DNA of 64,000 nucleotides from Sclerotinia nivalis (GCA_029531795.1 JAPEIS010000003.1:806001-870000), one strand, 5' to 3'; shown: positions 43,799 through 58,000, counted from the stretch's first letter. Notes: generated by a model not told the origin, from the letters alone. Numbers and translations are program-made.

Positions 43799-46700
43799 AG
43801 GGGGAGTACAGAAAGGTGGGCTGGGAGGATATGATGTTGTTGCAATGCAATGTATATTCATGTGTAAAAATTTAATGATGAGATGGAACGGAGTGATGGG
43901 GGAATTTGGGAAGGGAAAATCGGAAAAGGAGTTGGATATAGTATTATTCTATTTTGTTTATCTGGGAGGCTACCAGTACCACACGGCGAGGGGAAACAAT
44001 GGGGTCATACATATAAACAAAAATTTAGCCACGGAAAGGAAAAGAAAAGCTCTGTATTACCTATTTAATTCATTTTGGTGTAATCTCACAAGAAACAAAC
44101 TTATACATCAATCAATCAAATCAACAACCAAACCCTGAAAAACTCAAAAATACCAATCCCAAATCCCAAATCCCAAAGTTCATATAAGCCTTTCGCATCT
44201 CACAAATTCCAAAACAAGTACTTGTGCCAAATTTGGCGCCGAACCATCAACATATCCATCTATTAATTTTTCGACGATATACATCCATGCAATATGATTA
44301 ATCCCGCGGCGTCTCGAACTCGAATTCCTACTCCTGAACACAAAATCATAGAATACAGCCTAGAGACAGCGGAACCGTTGGATTCTTTCTCTGGTTCGAA
44401 TCTCTGGGAAGGATTGTGGCATGGAATAATAGTATACACGCAGCGTACCTTACACTAACTTGCACCAAACAGTCGGTACCTAAAATAAAATGAGAGAGTG
44501 AAATCCTACTAAATTCCTGGTGTGCGACTTGTGCTGATGGTGGTGTATACCACGGATTCGTATGTTATTTATCCATTTCATGAAATTTTCATGGTATTTT
44601 ATATTTGTTCTGGCCATGATAGGTAGCTCTAGGAATTTTATCCAAAATTTAGATATATATCTAGTTCTAGCTCTAGCCAGACAAGTACTTATTTCCCGTC
44701 CTTGCAAATTTACCTTGTAGAATGAAAGTTTAGAAGGTCTCTAATCCGAATATTCTTCTGATTTCTATCCCCTAATTGTCTATTGCTATTTCGTACGCAA
44801 TCCCTAACAATGCCAGATGCACTAGAATAGTAACCAACTACCATCCTAACGGATTCATGGGGTCCAAATCCCGTTTCCATCTAACTGTTGCTCCGAGTAT
44901 TCGCTTAGGGATTTCTCCCCAAAATAGGTTCGGTTTGTAGGGGCCGGGGGTTTTTATGGTGTGTTTTTTATAAGTAGATCCACTTTTAGGGTGTTTTTTT
45001 TTTTGGCGACTTAGACTATGAAGAGTGTTTGAGATGATTTTCTGGGTTGTTGTTGGCTGGGGTATGGGGAAATCTTCTAGGACGGTAGTGGTAATGACTG
45101 GAGAATTACGAGTATAAGGATGAAAAGAAAGTATGGGTGCGCAAAGTGAACGGTACGGCTGTTATTATATAGGGGTAACCTACGATTTGATTGACATCTG
45201 GTAATCAGTGATAGTGTGCAGCTTAAGCTTAGTGCTACTTCGGTGAATTCAACATTTCCAGAAAACTTCTACCTGGACTATCTGATAGTATCGCAGTGTT
45301 ACAACATGAAAGTGTTATATTGCATACTTCAGCCCTTTTGATATTTAAATTAATACCAAGACATACTCAGCTTAGTATTTACTCTTGTGTCATGGGTGTT
45401 TGTCTAGCGTACAGTTGTCAGCTTACCCCGAAGTCGTGCATATTGTACTACTCCGATGGGCGGGCGGATAATACATATAAGCCGCTTTGCATCATATATA
45501 GAGTTCTTTGCATGTGGGTGTGTCTATGTTTGAGTAGTGGCTGCTAAAAGCTAAAACAGTAGAGTTCAATGGTAATGCTACGATGGTACTGTATTTGTGC
45601 AATTATTGCAATAGTACTAAAATTACAACAATTCTGTATGAAATAGACATGCAAAGAAAATATGATCATGAATCCGTGCATCGTAGAAGCAAATAACAAA
45701 TTTCTTCCTAATTGAAGCAGTATTCATTTAACATTTAGCAAACCAATAGCCCGGACCGAGCTTACTTTAGAGGTTCATGAGTAGTCATACCGTGCCGCCC
45801 CCTAGCCCTAGCCTTCTCAAGTAACGCGGGGAAGAATCCACTTACAGATCCGATATATGTCACTCCACTGATTTGATCAGGAAAATCGCCGATTAGACTG
45901 ATTATTTCTTTCTTTTCCTTACAAACATCCTTTACGAAATATATACTACATAATACACAATCCACCCTACCAAAAAATACTATGAAGTCGGGAAAACCAT
46001 ATCCCTACTGTAATCCAATTCATTCACGAACCGCGATGATGTTTCCCGAGAAAGGAAACTTTCCTATTACCACCCTACTTTAACCTTACTGTAGTATGCC
46101 AAAGAGTTTTGCATTATTGCGTATAAATTAGTCTGGGCGGTAGGATGATTGGATGGAATAATTCTATATACAGAGGCCATAGGGTTGATATTAAGATCTT
46201 ACATTTGCGAATATATGTATTGTGATCCTACGATCCTACCTCAAGTCAGGCAAACAGAAGCAGAGAAACACTAAAAATCCCGACCTACGCAGTAATACGG
46301 CATACAGGCCTTCCTTTCCCTTCTATTTCCCTACAACTTCATACAATATCCCGTTCCTCTATCTCCTGTGACACACACCTTTACCGCAGTGCCATCCCAA
46401 CTCCCAGTATTATCGTATACACTCTTGGTAGGTAGATGGTTATATGCAGACGATGAATAATCGCATAGAATATTTCCAATGAATGAACGAATTATCCAAT
46501 ACAGAAGCAAGAGATGCATGAAGTGATGAATGGGAAGAAGCGAACATGTATGCGTGTGCTTTTGGATTATGGATGGATGAATTGAAGGAGTGTATAGATT
46601 AATAGATCAAAAGATGAAAGAATCAATGCTATGATTTGATAGGATAATCTCTTATTGTTACTCAAAAATAAAAAAGAGGTGGTCCTTAAATTTTATAATA

Positions 46701-47885
46701 CAAAACTTTCATCATAAAGAACCTTACTAGATATATTACTTATATTTATATCCATCACCATCTTATATTTATCTCTTCTCATTTCAATCTTATGTCTCAT
46801 CCCATCTTTTAAAGAAGTCCCTATATATATCTCATAGTACACACCCGTAATTATACCTAAAAAGCAACTATCTGTCTATTCTAACTCTCCACATTAGCAT
46901 CCATCACCTTCCGTATATTTGCTCTTGAATATCTAATATAAAATTTATTATCCACATCCCATCCTATAGAATTATATACAATAAAAATATTTTCCAAATC
47001 ATCATCACTCCCGCCAAAAGCTATTGCACAGCCAGCCATATAATAAGTCTACCGAAACCATACTTATACTTATATCAGATCAGATCAGATCAAGCTTTTC
47101 TAATATTTTCCATCCAAATACTTCCATATATACCAACTGCATATCCATCATACCAGTATACCACTTATGTATATACATCGTACTACACATCCCAATTCTC
47201 AACTCCCAACTCACTCCAATCTTCTATAACTTTGTAACCTTATATCCCTTCATCAATTAATTCATCCCCTCTACTCATTCAATTCATCCATTTATCCATT
47301 CCTTCATCCATCCTCACAGACAAAACCCCCCAAATATAACGATATCTCCTACGGAAACACCCACTTCGCTCGAATTTCATCCCATCCCATCATCAACCAA
47401 CCATCTATGCCCACCCACCTGCCCATCTATCCACCAACTCCCCGCAACCAAAAAATATATATATAATCAATAAGCAATAAATAAGCTAAGTATAACATAC
47501 CGGCGCCATATACAATATATATACATTTAAAATTTATATATCTACCCCCCGAAAAAATAAAATCTCAATATTCATTCATTCATATACCGCATACATATAT
47601 GAATACATATATATATACACAAATGATGAATTCCCTTTCCTTCATATTCATATTCCTAATCTATCAAAAAGATACCCCCAACTACGCCACTCAAATATAC
47701 ATACACCAATGCTACACAACGCAACAAAAAAACGCCCTAACATGCAATATAAAGACCAATCGATAGATATTGATATGACCATTACCTAAAATGCACCGTA
47801 ACTAATCTCATTTATTTTTGCACCACTCCTCCCATCTCTACAAGGTATCTACCATATGCACATGTAAATTGCGATCAACCCCCAT
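43799..47885. other. 4-kb gene-poor region
   Basis: Lies between the ends of the convergent GPCR (+) and OPT (-) genes. Low-complexity AT-rich DNA with a poly-T run near 44994-45004, CCATC-rich stretches near 47270-47440 and TATATA tracts near 47455-47530. Short frames on both strands (for example 45296-45547 and 46331-46519) have no domain. No RNA gene was recognised. Confidence 0.5.
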
Positions 47886-50800
47886 CTACCATGTATCCGG
47901 CCCGAAATGCGTACCTTCAGGTACCGTTTTATACGGACAGGCTTGCCAATCACAGCCCTTTTTATAGATTTCCGTTCCCCACCACTTAAAATTGTCCATC
48001 CATCCCGGATAGACAAATCCGAAAAACACCACCACCAGTCCAAATGCAAGCCCTGAATCTAATGCCGCACTCAATGTCATTGTATACTTGGCCCACCATG
48101 CTGAATGCCTCCTCTTGATGACATAATTGAAGAGATAGCATACCAGTGCCCAAACGGAGAAGTTGAGTCCTGTGGCCGGAGGAATCCATGATAGAGAGCC
48201 AAATAAGACGGGAAGATTAATCTTCCTTACAATGCTGTGTTTTTTATTGCGGGAATAGAGCCACAAGATAATGGGCGCAACGGCACCAATAGGGAAACAC
48301 CATACGAGAGCCCGGTAGGTGGCATCAGGACCAAAAAATTGACCAGGTCCTACGACTCCCCAAAGAATACTTCCGTTAAAGTGCACACGGGCGAGTGGAC
48401 AAACGAACCCGTTAATAGCCTGGGGGGTGCATATATTTGGAACGTTGGCGAACATCCAATTGAGAACACCAATTTGTGTGATTGAAGAAACAATTGTGGC
48501 GGCCATTTGAACGGAAAATAAAATCCGAGGCGGGATCTTCATGTAATGCCCGAGTTTCAAATCAGATGAGAACTTAATTCCTTGAGAAGAAGAGATATAT
48601 CCGTAAGTGACGAACACCATATTTGCGACAGGACGGCCTGGGAAGACTGCACCACAGACCAATTGGCAAATGAGATATATACTGCTATGTTGATTCGTAA
48701 TGGCCATGACTATTCCTATTGGAATGAAGAGGACGGTGCAGATTCCCAATGCAAGAAGTAGACCGTACCACGGTAAATGCACGGGGTAACTACGAACGGT
48801 GTCAATAATATATTTTGATGCAAAGATATACGAGTACTTACTATTCCACGACAAACATCCCAACTGCAAGCATAGATACGAATGTAATTAGATACCAAGT
48901 CATTGGTGCATCTTTGTACCTTCTCATGAGCCTGTTATGCACATCTTCTTGGCTGATTATATCATTCATGTATGAAGGAGTTCTTTCAAGATTCAGCCTG
49001 TGGCTGTTTGCTGAGGGCCCCCTTCTATGGCCGTTTCCATTCGATGCAGGTACAGGATCATACGCAGGTTTTACTTCTTCAACTTCCTTTAGGGACCTTT
49101 TCCATTGCTTCCAAATATCTCTACCATGCCAACATGTAGTATGTGTCAAGAGTGAGGCAAGAGCGGCGAATTGAAGTCCATAACTGAGAACATAAGTAAT
49201 GGGTAAGAACACACGACTATAATTCTCGTATGCTTGCTTATCAAACAGGAAATCAGAAGTTAAGATCTTGCTGACGTCGTATATCTTTCCAGTGTTATCG
49301 AAAACGGATGAGGATAAAATTGGCATGTAAGATGAGAAGAAGATATTCTTATAGTAGGCAATGGGTGCAAGGATCCACATCACAATGACGAGACCTCCAA
49401 CGACGTTCATCGCGGCCCAGAATGGAGTTAGAAGTGGTGATCCAATATAGGCAATTTGAGCCCAATCGAAGGTTACAGGAAAGAGGCCAAGTCCTGAAGC
49501 CACACCAAATAAGTTCGCAACGATTACATTTTTTGGTGCAAACCAGGTAATGACACTAAAGTAGCTCAATGCAGGCATCAGCAAACCGGGTAGGAAGTAA
49601 AATATAAAGGAACAGAACCAAACGACGAAGAAGAACTTCCATCGAGTGATTTTCCAACCATTAGCAATTGTGTTCTCCTCCTTATGTAATGTTGTGAACA
49701 TGGCAGCCGACATTAAAGTTCCAGGCCATATCATTCCACCAGGTCGAACCAAGAAACGTCTAGTGAGACCTGCAAAAGCATATCCCAATATCTGTGTAGA
49801 AAGAATGAGGAGTACTTGGTACATGATACCAACTTTCTGGTTGTAAAAGTGTGTCTGTTCAACAATGACATCGGTTGCAAATGCAAAGCCAAAGGAGACA
49901 TTGCTGCTGATGTAGACACAACTGTGCTCTTTTTCATTCCATTTTCCCTGTGCCAGCCATAACCTCAATTGCCGTAAGCCAATCGCCGATTTGCCACTAC
50001 GTTCATTACCTTCATGAGCCGGAATTCGATGCCCATCCACAAAATCTTCATCAGGGTCGTCTCGTCGCTTAAGAAATCCATCCCACATCAATCCAAGTGG
50101 ATGTACAAGTAGAAGGGCGATAACAGGTGTAATGGAGACGCTAGGATATCGTAAAGAAAAGAAAAGATTCGTTGAAGAACCAAGTATAGCAAAAAGCATA
50201 GAAAGTACCCACATCCGAGGGGTGTTGATTGACAGAGTTGTATTATCAATGGCAGATACTGAAGCGCGAACTTGGGCATAAGGAGAATTGTCCGGCGGAT
50301 CTTCATCATCTGTCGAATATGCACCCTCATCCTGTTCGTCTTCCTCTAGCAGAACTTCCTCTGTATCTTCATCTGTTGAAATGGAATCCGAATCTGCATC
50401 ACGGATTTTGATCGGGGAAGCCCCCAGCTCCATCTCCTCTGTTCCATCATTTTGTGTATTACTTCCTGTACGGTGTCTTGTCCGCGAGGCAGTACCAACG
50501 TTCGCAGATGAGGATGGGCCCGAATTCGACCTGGTTGACTTGAATGTTGCAGCGCTGCTAGAATTCCTCAGATTTCTTAGGGCCGATGAACTCTTCTTTC
50601 TCTTCTCCCTTCTCACAAGATGCTCATCCTCTTCTTCACTGTTCTCTGTCGATGCGCCCACAGGAGCTGCTCCATAGGATCCTGTGCCGAAGCCGGGCGC
50701 GGAACGTAATAGGAGGGGTGTCTTGGACATCAGTCTATGTATTCTTTGAAAAATGTTTATTGAGTTTGTATTGTCATCCGCTGAGTTGTGCCGTGAAGCA

Positions 50801-51108
50801 TCGTCTTCTGTCTCCGCGGAATCTTGTATATGTCGCCTAAGAAGATTAGAGGTAGATTCAGGATAAAGTTCTTCCTCGTCGTCGTCGTTGTGGTTTGTTG
50901 GATGATAACGACCGTGATTCGAACTCTGACTGTACAGATGGAGTGGTTCGACGGGTAATGGTTGCCTGCCAATATTGTTTGACGGATAGGGCTGAAGAAA
51001 AGAAAGAGGAACAGCTGAGCCTTCTATAATACAGTCAGAGGAGTCACCCGATCCTCTACTTCTGCCGCCTGTTGCGGAAACGTTAGGTGGGCGGGATGTC
51101 ATATGCAA
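47886..51108 (-). CDS. OPT-family oligopeptide transporter with long disordered N-terminus
   Basis: Minus strand, exons 48842-51108 and 47886-48789 (1056 aa), 52-nt intron with donor GTAAGT, phase 2. The first 290 or so residues are disordered and alternate acidic and Ser-rich tracts (EEVLLEEDEQDEGAYSTDDE). The transporter core follows: helices from about residue 300, GKWNEKEHSCVYISSNVSFG (the OPT N-terminal motif), SQEDVHNRLMRRYKDAP, a GAVFPGRPVANMVF segment and KIPPRILFSVQM, the conserved KIPPR motif. About 14 to 16 helices can be counted. OPT proteins import small peptides or metal chelates with protons. The usual fungal length is 750-900 aa; the excess is the N-terminal tail. The start may be at 51108 or 51102. 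Confidence 0.92.
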
Positions 51109-52627
51109 CTAGGAGGCATCGTTGCACGTTGTCAGGCCCCACTGGGACAGACTTAGATAGGAGGGGGGGGGGGACTTTCTCGCGAAAGAATTTAAGGCTA
51201 GGTAGGTGGGAATGAGTTGATGAGTGGGACAGAGAACTCGATGACGGTGATTTGATACGGGAATATTATTCCTTCCGCCTTCCGGGTGAGGCGGTAATCG
51301 TGATTCGTGAAATCGTGATGGTGTTTCCTTGGATAAATTGATAAATTGACAAGTAGATAGAAATAGGAAAATGATAAAATTCAAAGTGACAGAAATGATG
51401 TAGGGCCTTAAAGCCTCGGATTGAAAATATATGAAATAATGCCTCTTCGAGTTTTCGATTTTCACATTATTAACCTATCTGATCTTGAGGGGGGATTTCA
51501 TTTGATGAGAGTTGCAGCAAAATGTACAAGGAAAAGTCTATCCCTGAAAAATCATGCCTCCATCTGCAGGAAACATCACATTATCCGATTAAAATACATG
51601 GGATGAAGTAGTTAGCTTCTGCAGATTATTTAGATTCATCTTATCTGATCTTGAGATTATATACTTATGGGTCGAGTCTTTGAGAAAGTGGAATGACCTT
51701 TCTTATAAAGGAATAGCATCAAAGTAGTGATGAACAAAGTCTTACGTAGTTGATGAAGCTGTGTCTTATTGTTGGTGGATATGAGTATAGAGAGAATTGA
51801 AAAGAGCAAATTCATAAATAATGTAATCTCATGGTTGCTCTCCTTATATTCAAATTAATAAAACTCTCTAGGATCCATTCAGATTCATTCGTTGTATTGA
51901 GCCTTGAAAAGAGCATTGGGCCTATAATATGCATTTGTCCACATTTATCGAATGAGTACTCCGTACCTAGTATTTGCTAATTGATGAGGTTAAATTGAAG
52001 TACCTACCTATGATATGGATCTTGTGTATCCCATATAATAATTAGTAACTCTTGATTTATCCTGTTACCGACTGACCTACCTTCTGAAAGTTCAAAGAGT
52101 TATTTGAATGGCGGGGCGGGGTAAATTCGGTTGACAAACACTCCAATCAGTCCTCACTCTGACAACTTTCCAATCACTCCAAATTTACATCACAACACAT
52201 TAAGCATCAAAGCAAATGTGTGTCATGTGATCTCGGAATTAAAAAACACCCCGGCATGGTTCACGGTTGCTTCACTTGCTTCACAGAGTACCTCCAAAAC
52301 ATTTGTTTTGCTTCTACAATTGAATATTCTCGTTTCAAAATTCCTTTACTGGGTAGGTACCTACCTATCCATCGAATAATTCAAAGAAAAACACAATATG
52401 CTCTTCACATCAAACTTTAATTTCAATCATCAACGTATCTTCTGAACTCACAGGCTTCTTCCTTGTTAAGGCGTGTTTCCATCTTTTTGCACTGATAAAA
52501 CACACTATCACTGTCTCATCAGTACTTGTTGGCCTGATTTCCTACCTTTCAATCATAACTCAAGGAATAACTCTCAACCACCAACGATAGAATTACATCT
52601 TATGCGCAACGGTTGAAATCTTCAATA
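51109..52627. other. Divergent promoter region
   Basis: 1.5 kb between OPT (-) and the membrane-anchored protein gene (+). A G run of about 10 bases lies near 51163-51173. Plus-strand frames at 51421 and 52131 have no domain. Confidence 0.5.
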
Positions 52628-53341
52628 ATGGCACATATTTCAGGTGTAGGCGCCTTCTTTGTCATCGTTTTAATCGTCGCTGTCATCGGCGGGGCTGCTT
52701 GGATCATATATACACATTTGCGCGCACGACGATTAGGCTTACCACAACCATCCTTATCATCCTACAACCCATTTAGCGGCGGATCCGATAGGTATGGGGG
52801 ATCCGGGTCGGGACAAGGTGGAATGGTCGGATGGGTAAAGGATAAAGTGAATGGGTTAAAAAATCGCAATAATCGATCAGCAGGAGGAGCATATGAGGAG
52901 CCATTGAGCAGCAACGTACGCGGTCGCGCAGCAAATCGAGGTTTTGGCCCACTTGATCCTGATGACGCATGGGATGCCCGAGTAGGAACTGAAGCGGATG
53001 CATATGGACCTGGAGGATATTTTGAGGAACAAGAGCTTGGTTTGCATGGCGGGAATTCGGGGGTCGCGGGAGCGTCGGGTACGGTACCTACGGGCTTCTC
53101 AAGTCCTCCTCGTGGTAGAAGCTTGAGTCGCGAACCGGAACCATATGTCGGAGGATCAAAAGCTGGGCTCGATAGACGGTATGATGAGGAGATGGGATTA
53201 CAACCAGCGAAGAATCCTTTCGATGACCCAAACCAACCGAGAGGTGTTAGTCCTCGACCAATGGACTCCAACACAAAGATCCATAAGGCGCACGATGATA
53301 ATCATTCAGAGAGGAGATCAATGTTTAGGGAGAATATGTAG
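52628..53341 (+). CDS. Membrane-anchored protein of the fungal 'acid phosphatase-like' group
   Basis: Single exon, 237 aa. The ATG at 52628 is chosen because the protein then begins MAHISGVGAFFVIVLIVAV, a typical N-terminal transmembrane helix for this group. It is followed by HLRARRLGLPQPSL (positive stop-transfer), Gly/Ser-rich linker, GMVGWVKDKVNGLKNR, and the conserved pattern DAWDARVGTEADAYGPGG, YFEEQELGLH and GLDRRYDEEMGL. Fungal databases commonly label such proteins acid phosphatase-like, but no phosphatase motif (such as RHG) is present here, so an enzymatic role is doubtful. Most of the protein is hydrophilic and disordered. It may be a cell-cortex or endomembrane adaptor; function unknown. 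Confidence 0.8.
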   Translation: MAHISGVGAFFVIVLIVAVIGGAAWIIYTHLRARRLGLPQPSLSSYNPFSGGSDRYGGSGSGQGGMVGWVKDKVNGLKNRNNRSAGGAYEEPLSSNVRGRAANRGFGPLDPDDAWDARVGTEADAYGPGGYFEEQELGLHGGNSGVAGASGTVPTGFSSPPRGRSLSREPEPYVGGSKAGLDRRYDEEMGLQPAKNPFDDPNQPRGVSPRPMDSNTKIHKAHDDNHSERRSMFRENM

Positions 53342-54070
53342 GGGAATCATGGATGGAGGTTACGATTTCTAAATGGCGATACGGTATAATGGGTCAATGA
53401 ATCTGCGACACTTCCCGGGCGTGGCTGTACTTATATGGGACGAAGGAAAATCACGAATGCACATCCTATTTCAAAAGCTGAACCACAATATTCTTCCCAA
53501 GTTACCTAGCAATGATCATTTGAATGTGAAGAGCTGGGAAACATACTAGGGTACCTCGGCTTTATTGAAGCTGTGCATAAATTTGGTGTTTCTGTATTGG
53601 GTATTGTTAGGTCTGTTCGGGATGAAAGAAAGCTCTCATGAGCTAATATACCAGTACCTGATATCGACCTCTATGTGAACCGTTGGAATGATCATTTTCA
53701 CGATATCCTTCTGCAAAGGGACCAGTGGTGCTCTACCTTATCTTCACAGTTAACCGGACGCCACCCAACAATGTCACATTCCAAGCCTTCCTCTTGTCTT
53801 CTGTTCTACTGCTAATGAGTGGGAACAAGTACTGTACTATACTATACTCTAGGTTTTGCCTCTACTTGATCCCACCAGTTCCTGCCCAAAGTGCTCCCCA
53901 CGTGCTGATAAGATAACTTCATGATAACCCCTCTAGCCCCACTTTGGAGCTCACCTCACTCATCCAACTCTTTACTTGCATTGCATAAGGACGTCTCTTT
54001 TGTTCATTCTTTAATTCCCCTTTTTCATCTCCTAGTTAAATATTAAAACATTCCTTAGCACATCACCAAA
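53342..54070. other. Intergenic and promoter of the inositol monophosphatase gene
   Basis: 729 bp, no domain-bearing frame. The final 120 bases are pyrimidine-rich, as is common just upstream of fungal start sites. Confidence 0.5.
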
Positions 54071-55045
54071 ATGGCCGAAGTCAACCTTCAGAAAATCCAC
54101 GATCTCTTGATCGAAATTGCTCATGAAGCAGGTCGTATGATCATGTCCGCGACCCCTTCATACCTGAGCTCTGGAACCAAGATGAATAGTAAGTAAAATA
54201 CATTCTTGCCCCCTTCATCATCTACCCATTGCCCCTACAAAATCTCCTCTGACATCTCTCCTCATCCAGCCGCCGACCTCGTAACCGAAACCGACAAAGC
54301 AGTCGAAGCAATGGTCTCTACCCGCCTCACCTCCGCCTACCCAACATACTCTTTCATTGGTGAAGAAACCTTCGTCAAAGGCGAAACTAAACTTACCTCT
54401 GCTCCAACCTTCATCTGCGATCCCATAGATGGCACAACAAACTTCGTGCATGCCTATCCCGCCTTCTGCATCTCTCTTGGTTTTGTCGTCGATAAAATAC
54501 CCAGTGTGGGGGTTATATATAATCCATTCACCGGGGACCTCTTCAGTGGTATCAAAGGCCATGGCTCATTCGTAACACGCAAAGATGGAGAAAAGTTCAG
54601 CTTACCGCTAAAGAAAGAACCAGAACCATTAAAAGATTTAAGTACTTGTCTCGTCAGCGCAGAATGGGGCTCCGATCGCTCAGGACATAATTTCGATCTC
54701 AAATGCGATGTTTTTAGAAAGTTATCCGCGGCGAAAGAAGATGGAGGTTCGATGGTACATTCGCTGAGGGGTTTGGGAAGTGCAGCTTTGAATTTAGTAC
54801 ATGTGGCTAGTGGACAACAAGATGTTTTTTGGGAGGGAGGTTGTTGGGCTTGGGATGTTGCGGCTGGTTGGTGTATTCTGGTTGAAGCTGGAGGTATTAT
54901 GGTTGGAGGAAATCCTGGACAATGGAATTGTGAGGTTGATGGGAGGAAGTATTTGGCAATTAGAGGGGCACCTAGTGGTCAAAAGGAGATTGTGCAGGAG
55001 TTTTGGGGGGTGATGGGGGATAGAGAATTGGTTTATGAGAGTTAG
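54071..55045 (+). CDS. Inositol-1-monophosphatase
   Basis: Exons 54071-54188 and 54270-55045 (297 aa), 81-nt intron with donor GTAAGT, phase 1. Start MAEVNLQKIHDLLIEIAHEA. The metal-binding signature of the family is complete: VTETDKAVE, FIGEETFVKGE, CDPIDGTTNFVHAYP (motif 1) and WEGGCWAWDVAAGWCILVEA (motif 2). The enzyme removes phosphate from myo-inositol 1-phosphate with Mg2+, feeding phosphoinositide synthesis; it acts in the cytosol. Length is normal. The qutG quinate gene is a close paralogue, but no other quinate-pathway gene lies nearby, so a housekeeping role is more likely. Confidence 0.93.
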
Positions 55046-58000
55046 GGAAAGTTACAAAAATATGATACCTAGATGTGTTATGGATGAGAGGAGAGGTGAG
55101 AATGAACATACCTATGATTAGACGAAATTAAAATTATTCTTTTCCACCGGTTTCTGGGCTATGACTTCCCAGTCTCTATTTAGCGGCTTAAACCCCATGG
55201 TATGAATTCTATTGTGATATAAGGGAGCCAGGGCATTTTGTATGTAAAAGGTTAGTATGTAAAAGGTCTACATGAGAAATATAGCATGCGCAATCTTGAG
55301 CGAACTCATTTCAATCGAACGGATATTGATCAATTGACTTAATTCATTTCAGGTGCAATTGTACGAGCTCTATCGTGGGGATTTCTATGCTCCAGCTTCG
55401 GAAACGGAAAGAATATGTTTCTCATATAAGACCGCGGAGAGTACATTTTGTTGATAGGAGCTGTGCAAAATAATCTGCATTCAAGATGTCGAGAAGCATT
55501 GGTCCCATTCTGTGGCAGGAGGGCAGTTAGAGTTGCGAGTTCATGCTCAAATACAAAATTGAGAAATCACTTCTTGGAGTGATCGCGTTTCATGAAACTA
55601 CCTATGCAAATGCTTGTCAATTTACGAAGTCTTTATTCCGCGTTTGTCGATGGCTCGGTTGGTTATACGCGTGTTTTGGAGTAAGATACCACATGCTGAG
55701 GGGAATCGACATCATTATCATTCCATTCTATAGCTTCGGACAATAACATTGCAAAGCGAAAAGAAAGTATTATCCCGATGAAATACTATAGTGAGATTAT
55801 TGATAAAGGTAAGAGTAAATCAGCACTTTCTGTGATTTATTCGTTCTTCTGGAAACGATGGTTCAACTAATCTTACCTTGAGAATGATAACTTTTACCAA
55901 TGTGGGGTTTTGTTCAAAGATTTGATCATGTGTTGTTCTTCAAGGAAACCTCTATAGTATTCGAGATGATTTTGATCGTGTTTTGGGTCATGGATATTCT
56001 CTTTCTTCTATGCACTTCATGATATTCGAGACCTGCCACTTGGCGAGAGAAGTACTTTGCGCCTGAATACGAGGTAATTTTGCTTGTCATGGCACGGTGC
56101 CTATGTATTACTGGAGCTTGGAAGTTTATGGACTGCAAATAACGTTGGAATGATAGACGCGGAATCTATGGCGGAATGAACTGCTGTTGCACGTTTACAT
56201 CTCCAGAATAAACTTGACTGCATGGAGAAGCTGAGGGCTGAGCTGGATGCAGTACCAGAGTCAGGCTCATGGTCACAATTCAAATAATTCCATATCTTAG
56301 CAATGCATTGCGGAAGACAATAGACAATCGTTTGGTGGTACACTATGCTTGAGACGTATTGCAGCGGATAAACATTAGATGCAAACAATACGCAATATCA
56401 CTGGAACACCATTAATTAAACCATTCTACTAGTCCACATAGACGAGAATATTCCTCGATCCTTGGGCTCCATAGCAGAAAGATGGACAAGCATGAAGGTG
56501 TTGAGCGCAACAATTATCAGCTGGTGTTAAATAAAGAGCGAGAAATTGAATTGGTGTTATTTTGACACATGCGGAATGTTCTTAGGTCTGGCTGCTGTTG
56601 CTAGTACGATCTGACGCCCATGAGACAGATATTTGTGATATGCAGTTTACGCATGACTTTCATATGAATATCCTGGTCGACTGGATTCGAGGGGTGGTGA
56701 AGCGAAGGTCCATGGGGGTAGATGTAGAATATGAAGTTTCATGAGATCTTTTCTCTGTCCTCGGGGCGTTGAATGTTGGAAGCCGGAGCGTACAAATCAA
56801 AGGTCATTCCATCATCTATTCACTGAAAGGGTATTGACGCCCATAAAATCCATCAAGTATAAAAGTATACAGAATTCAGTCGTAATGTTTTCCGGGAATC
56901 TGTCTCTAAGTGAATTCCGGAATGAATATTTGTTGCTCCCAATCACGGTTTTGCTTCAAACACATCATCAATAGCTCTGCCTGCTTCCAGGTAAGATATT
57001 TCTGTTGAATAAGCTGAAAAGACGCTTTGGCTTTATTTTGCAGAGAGCTTGCTTTTTTCGCAATGAATTATCATATTCGTCTGGATATCCATCAAAATTG
57101 GAGAAACAAATTTTCCTTCCTGGATATGGAGAGTTTCCGTCGTAGTTTTTCTTCTCCATGACGGTGATGAGAGTTTTCAGCTCCCGAAATATAGGTAGCT
57201 TCTGTGAGAAAATTGGTGCGGTGCTAGGGTTTCTGTTTCCATCCTTGATGAATATAGCTAGAGTCACGATTCTCCCTAATTGATTTACTTTCATGGAGGC
57301 ACAAGACTCGACAGTACTGCTGATACATCTTGCCCTTCCTCTATCGAAGTCTGGCCAGAGAAGGGAATGAATGAGATCTCAATAACGGATTTCGGGGGCT
57401 TTCGATTGCTTCTTTGGCCTCAACCTGGTCATTGCCAATTAAGGGACAGTCAACCAGATCTTTGCTTGACCTATTTGCTTTGGTTGTGAGTGTACTGATA
57501 GAAGTTAGTCTACCAGGTAAAGATTGTAAATGGGACCTTCTCATTTTGATAAACATAGAACTCTTCCTACAACAAAATCATAGCCAATATTGTCAAATTA
57601 AAGGTCATATATGCCTAAACTTTGACAGCACATAACTCCTTTGGCCCAGAATCTTTTGGGGATCCTCAGAGTTCTGCAAAAGCTATCGTGTTCTTCAGAT
57701 GATTCAACAAGCCGAAGAAAGTTTTTTCCTTCAAAGCTTTTATATTGCTTATCCCTTCATTCATACCTTCACCGAGTAGAGTATGATTTATTTCATCATA
57801 TTTCAACATAACCGTTTGTATGTGGTGCTTTTCCAATGATTTGGTCACATAATATTTTGAGCGCCTTGTAAGATTACAAAGCAATCGATCGACATAGGAT
57901 GGATCAAACGAATGGGCTATTTTCTCTGCAAAACTAAATCTCGTCGTCGACGAAGAGGTAAGGAACCATTAGATGTCCATTCCGGACGTCTACAAATTCC

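Noticed and set aside
48841..51108. Long plus-strand frames antisense to the OPT gene (for example 50288-50677)
   Set aside because: Ser- and acid-rich tracts on one strand create open frames on the other; the minus strand has the OPT motifs.
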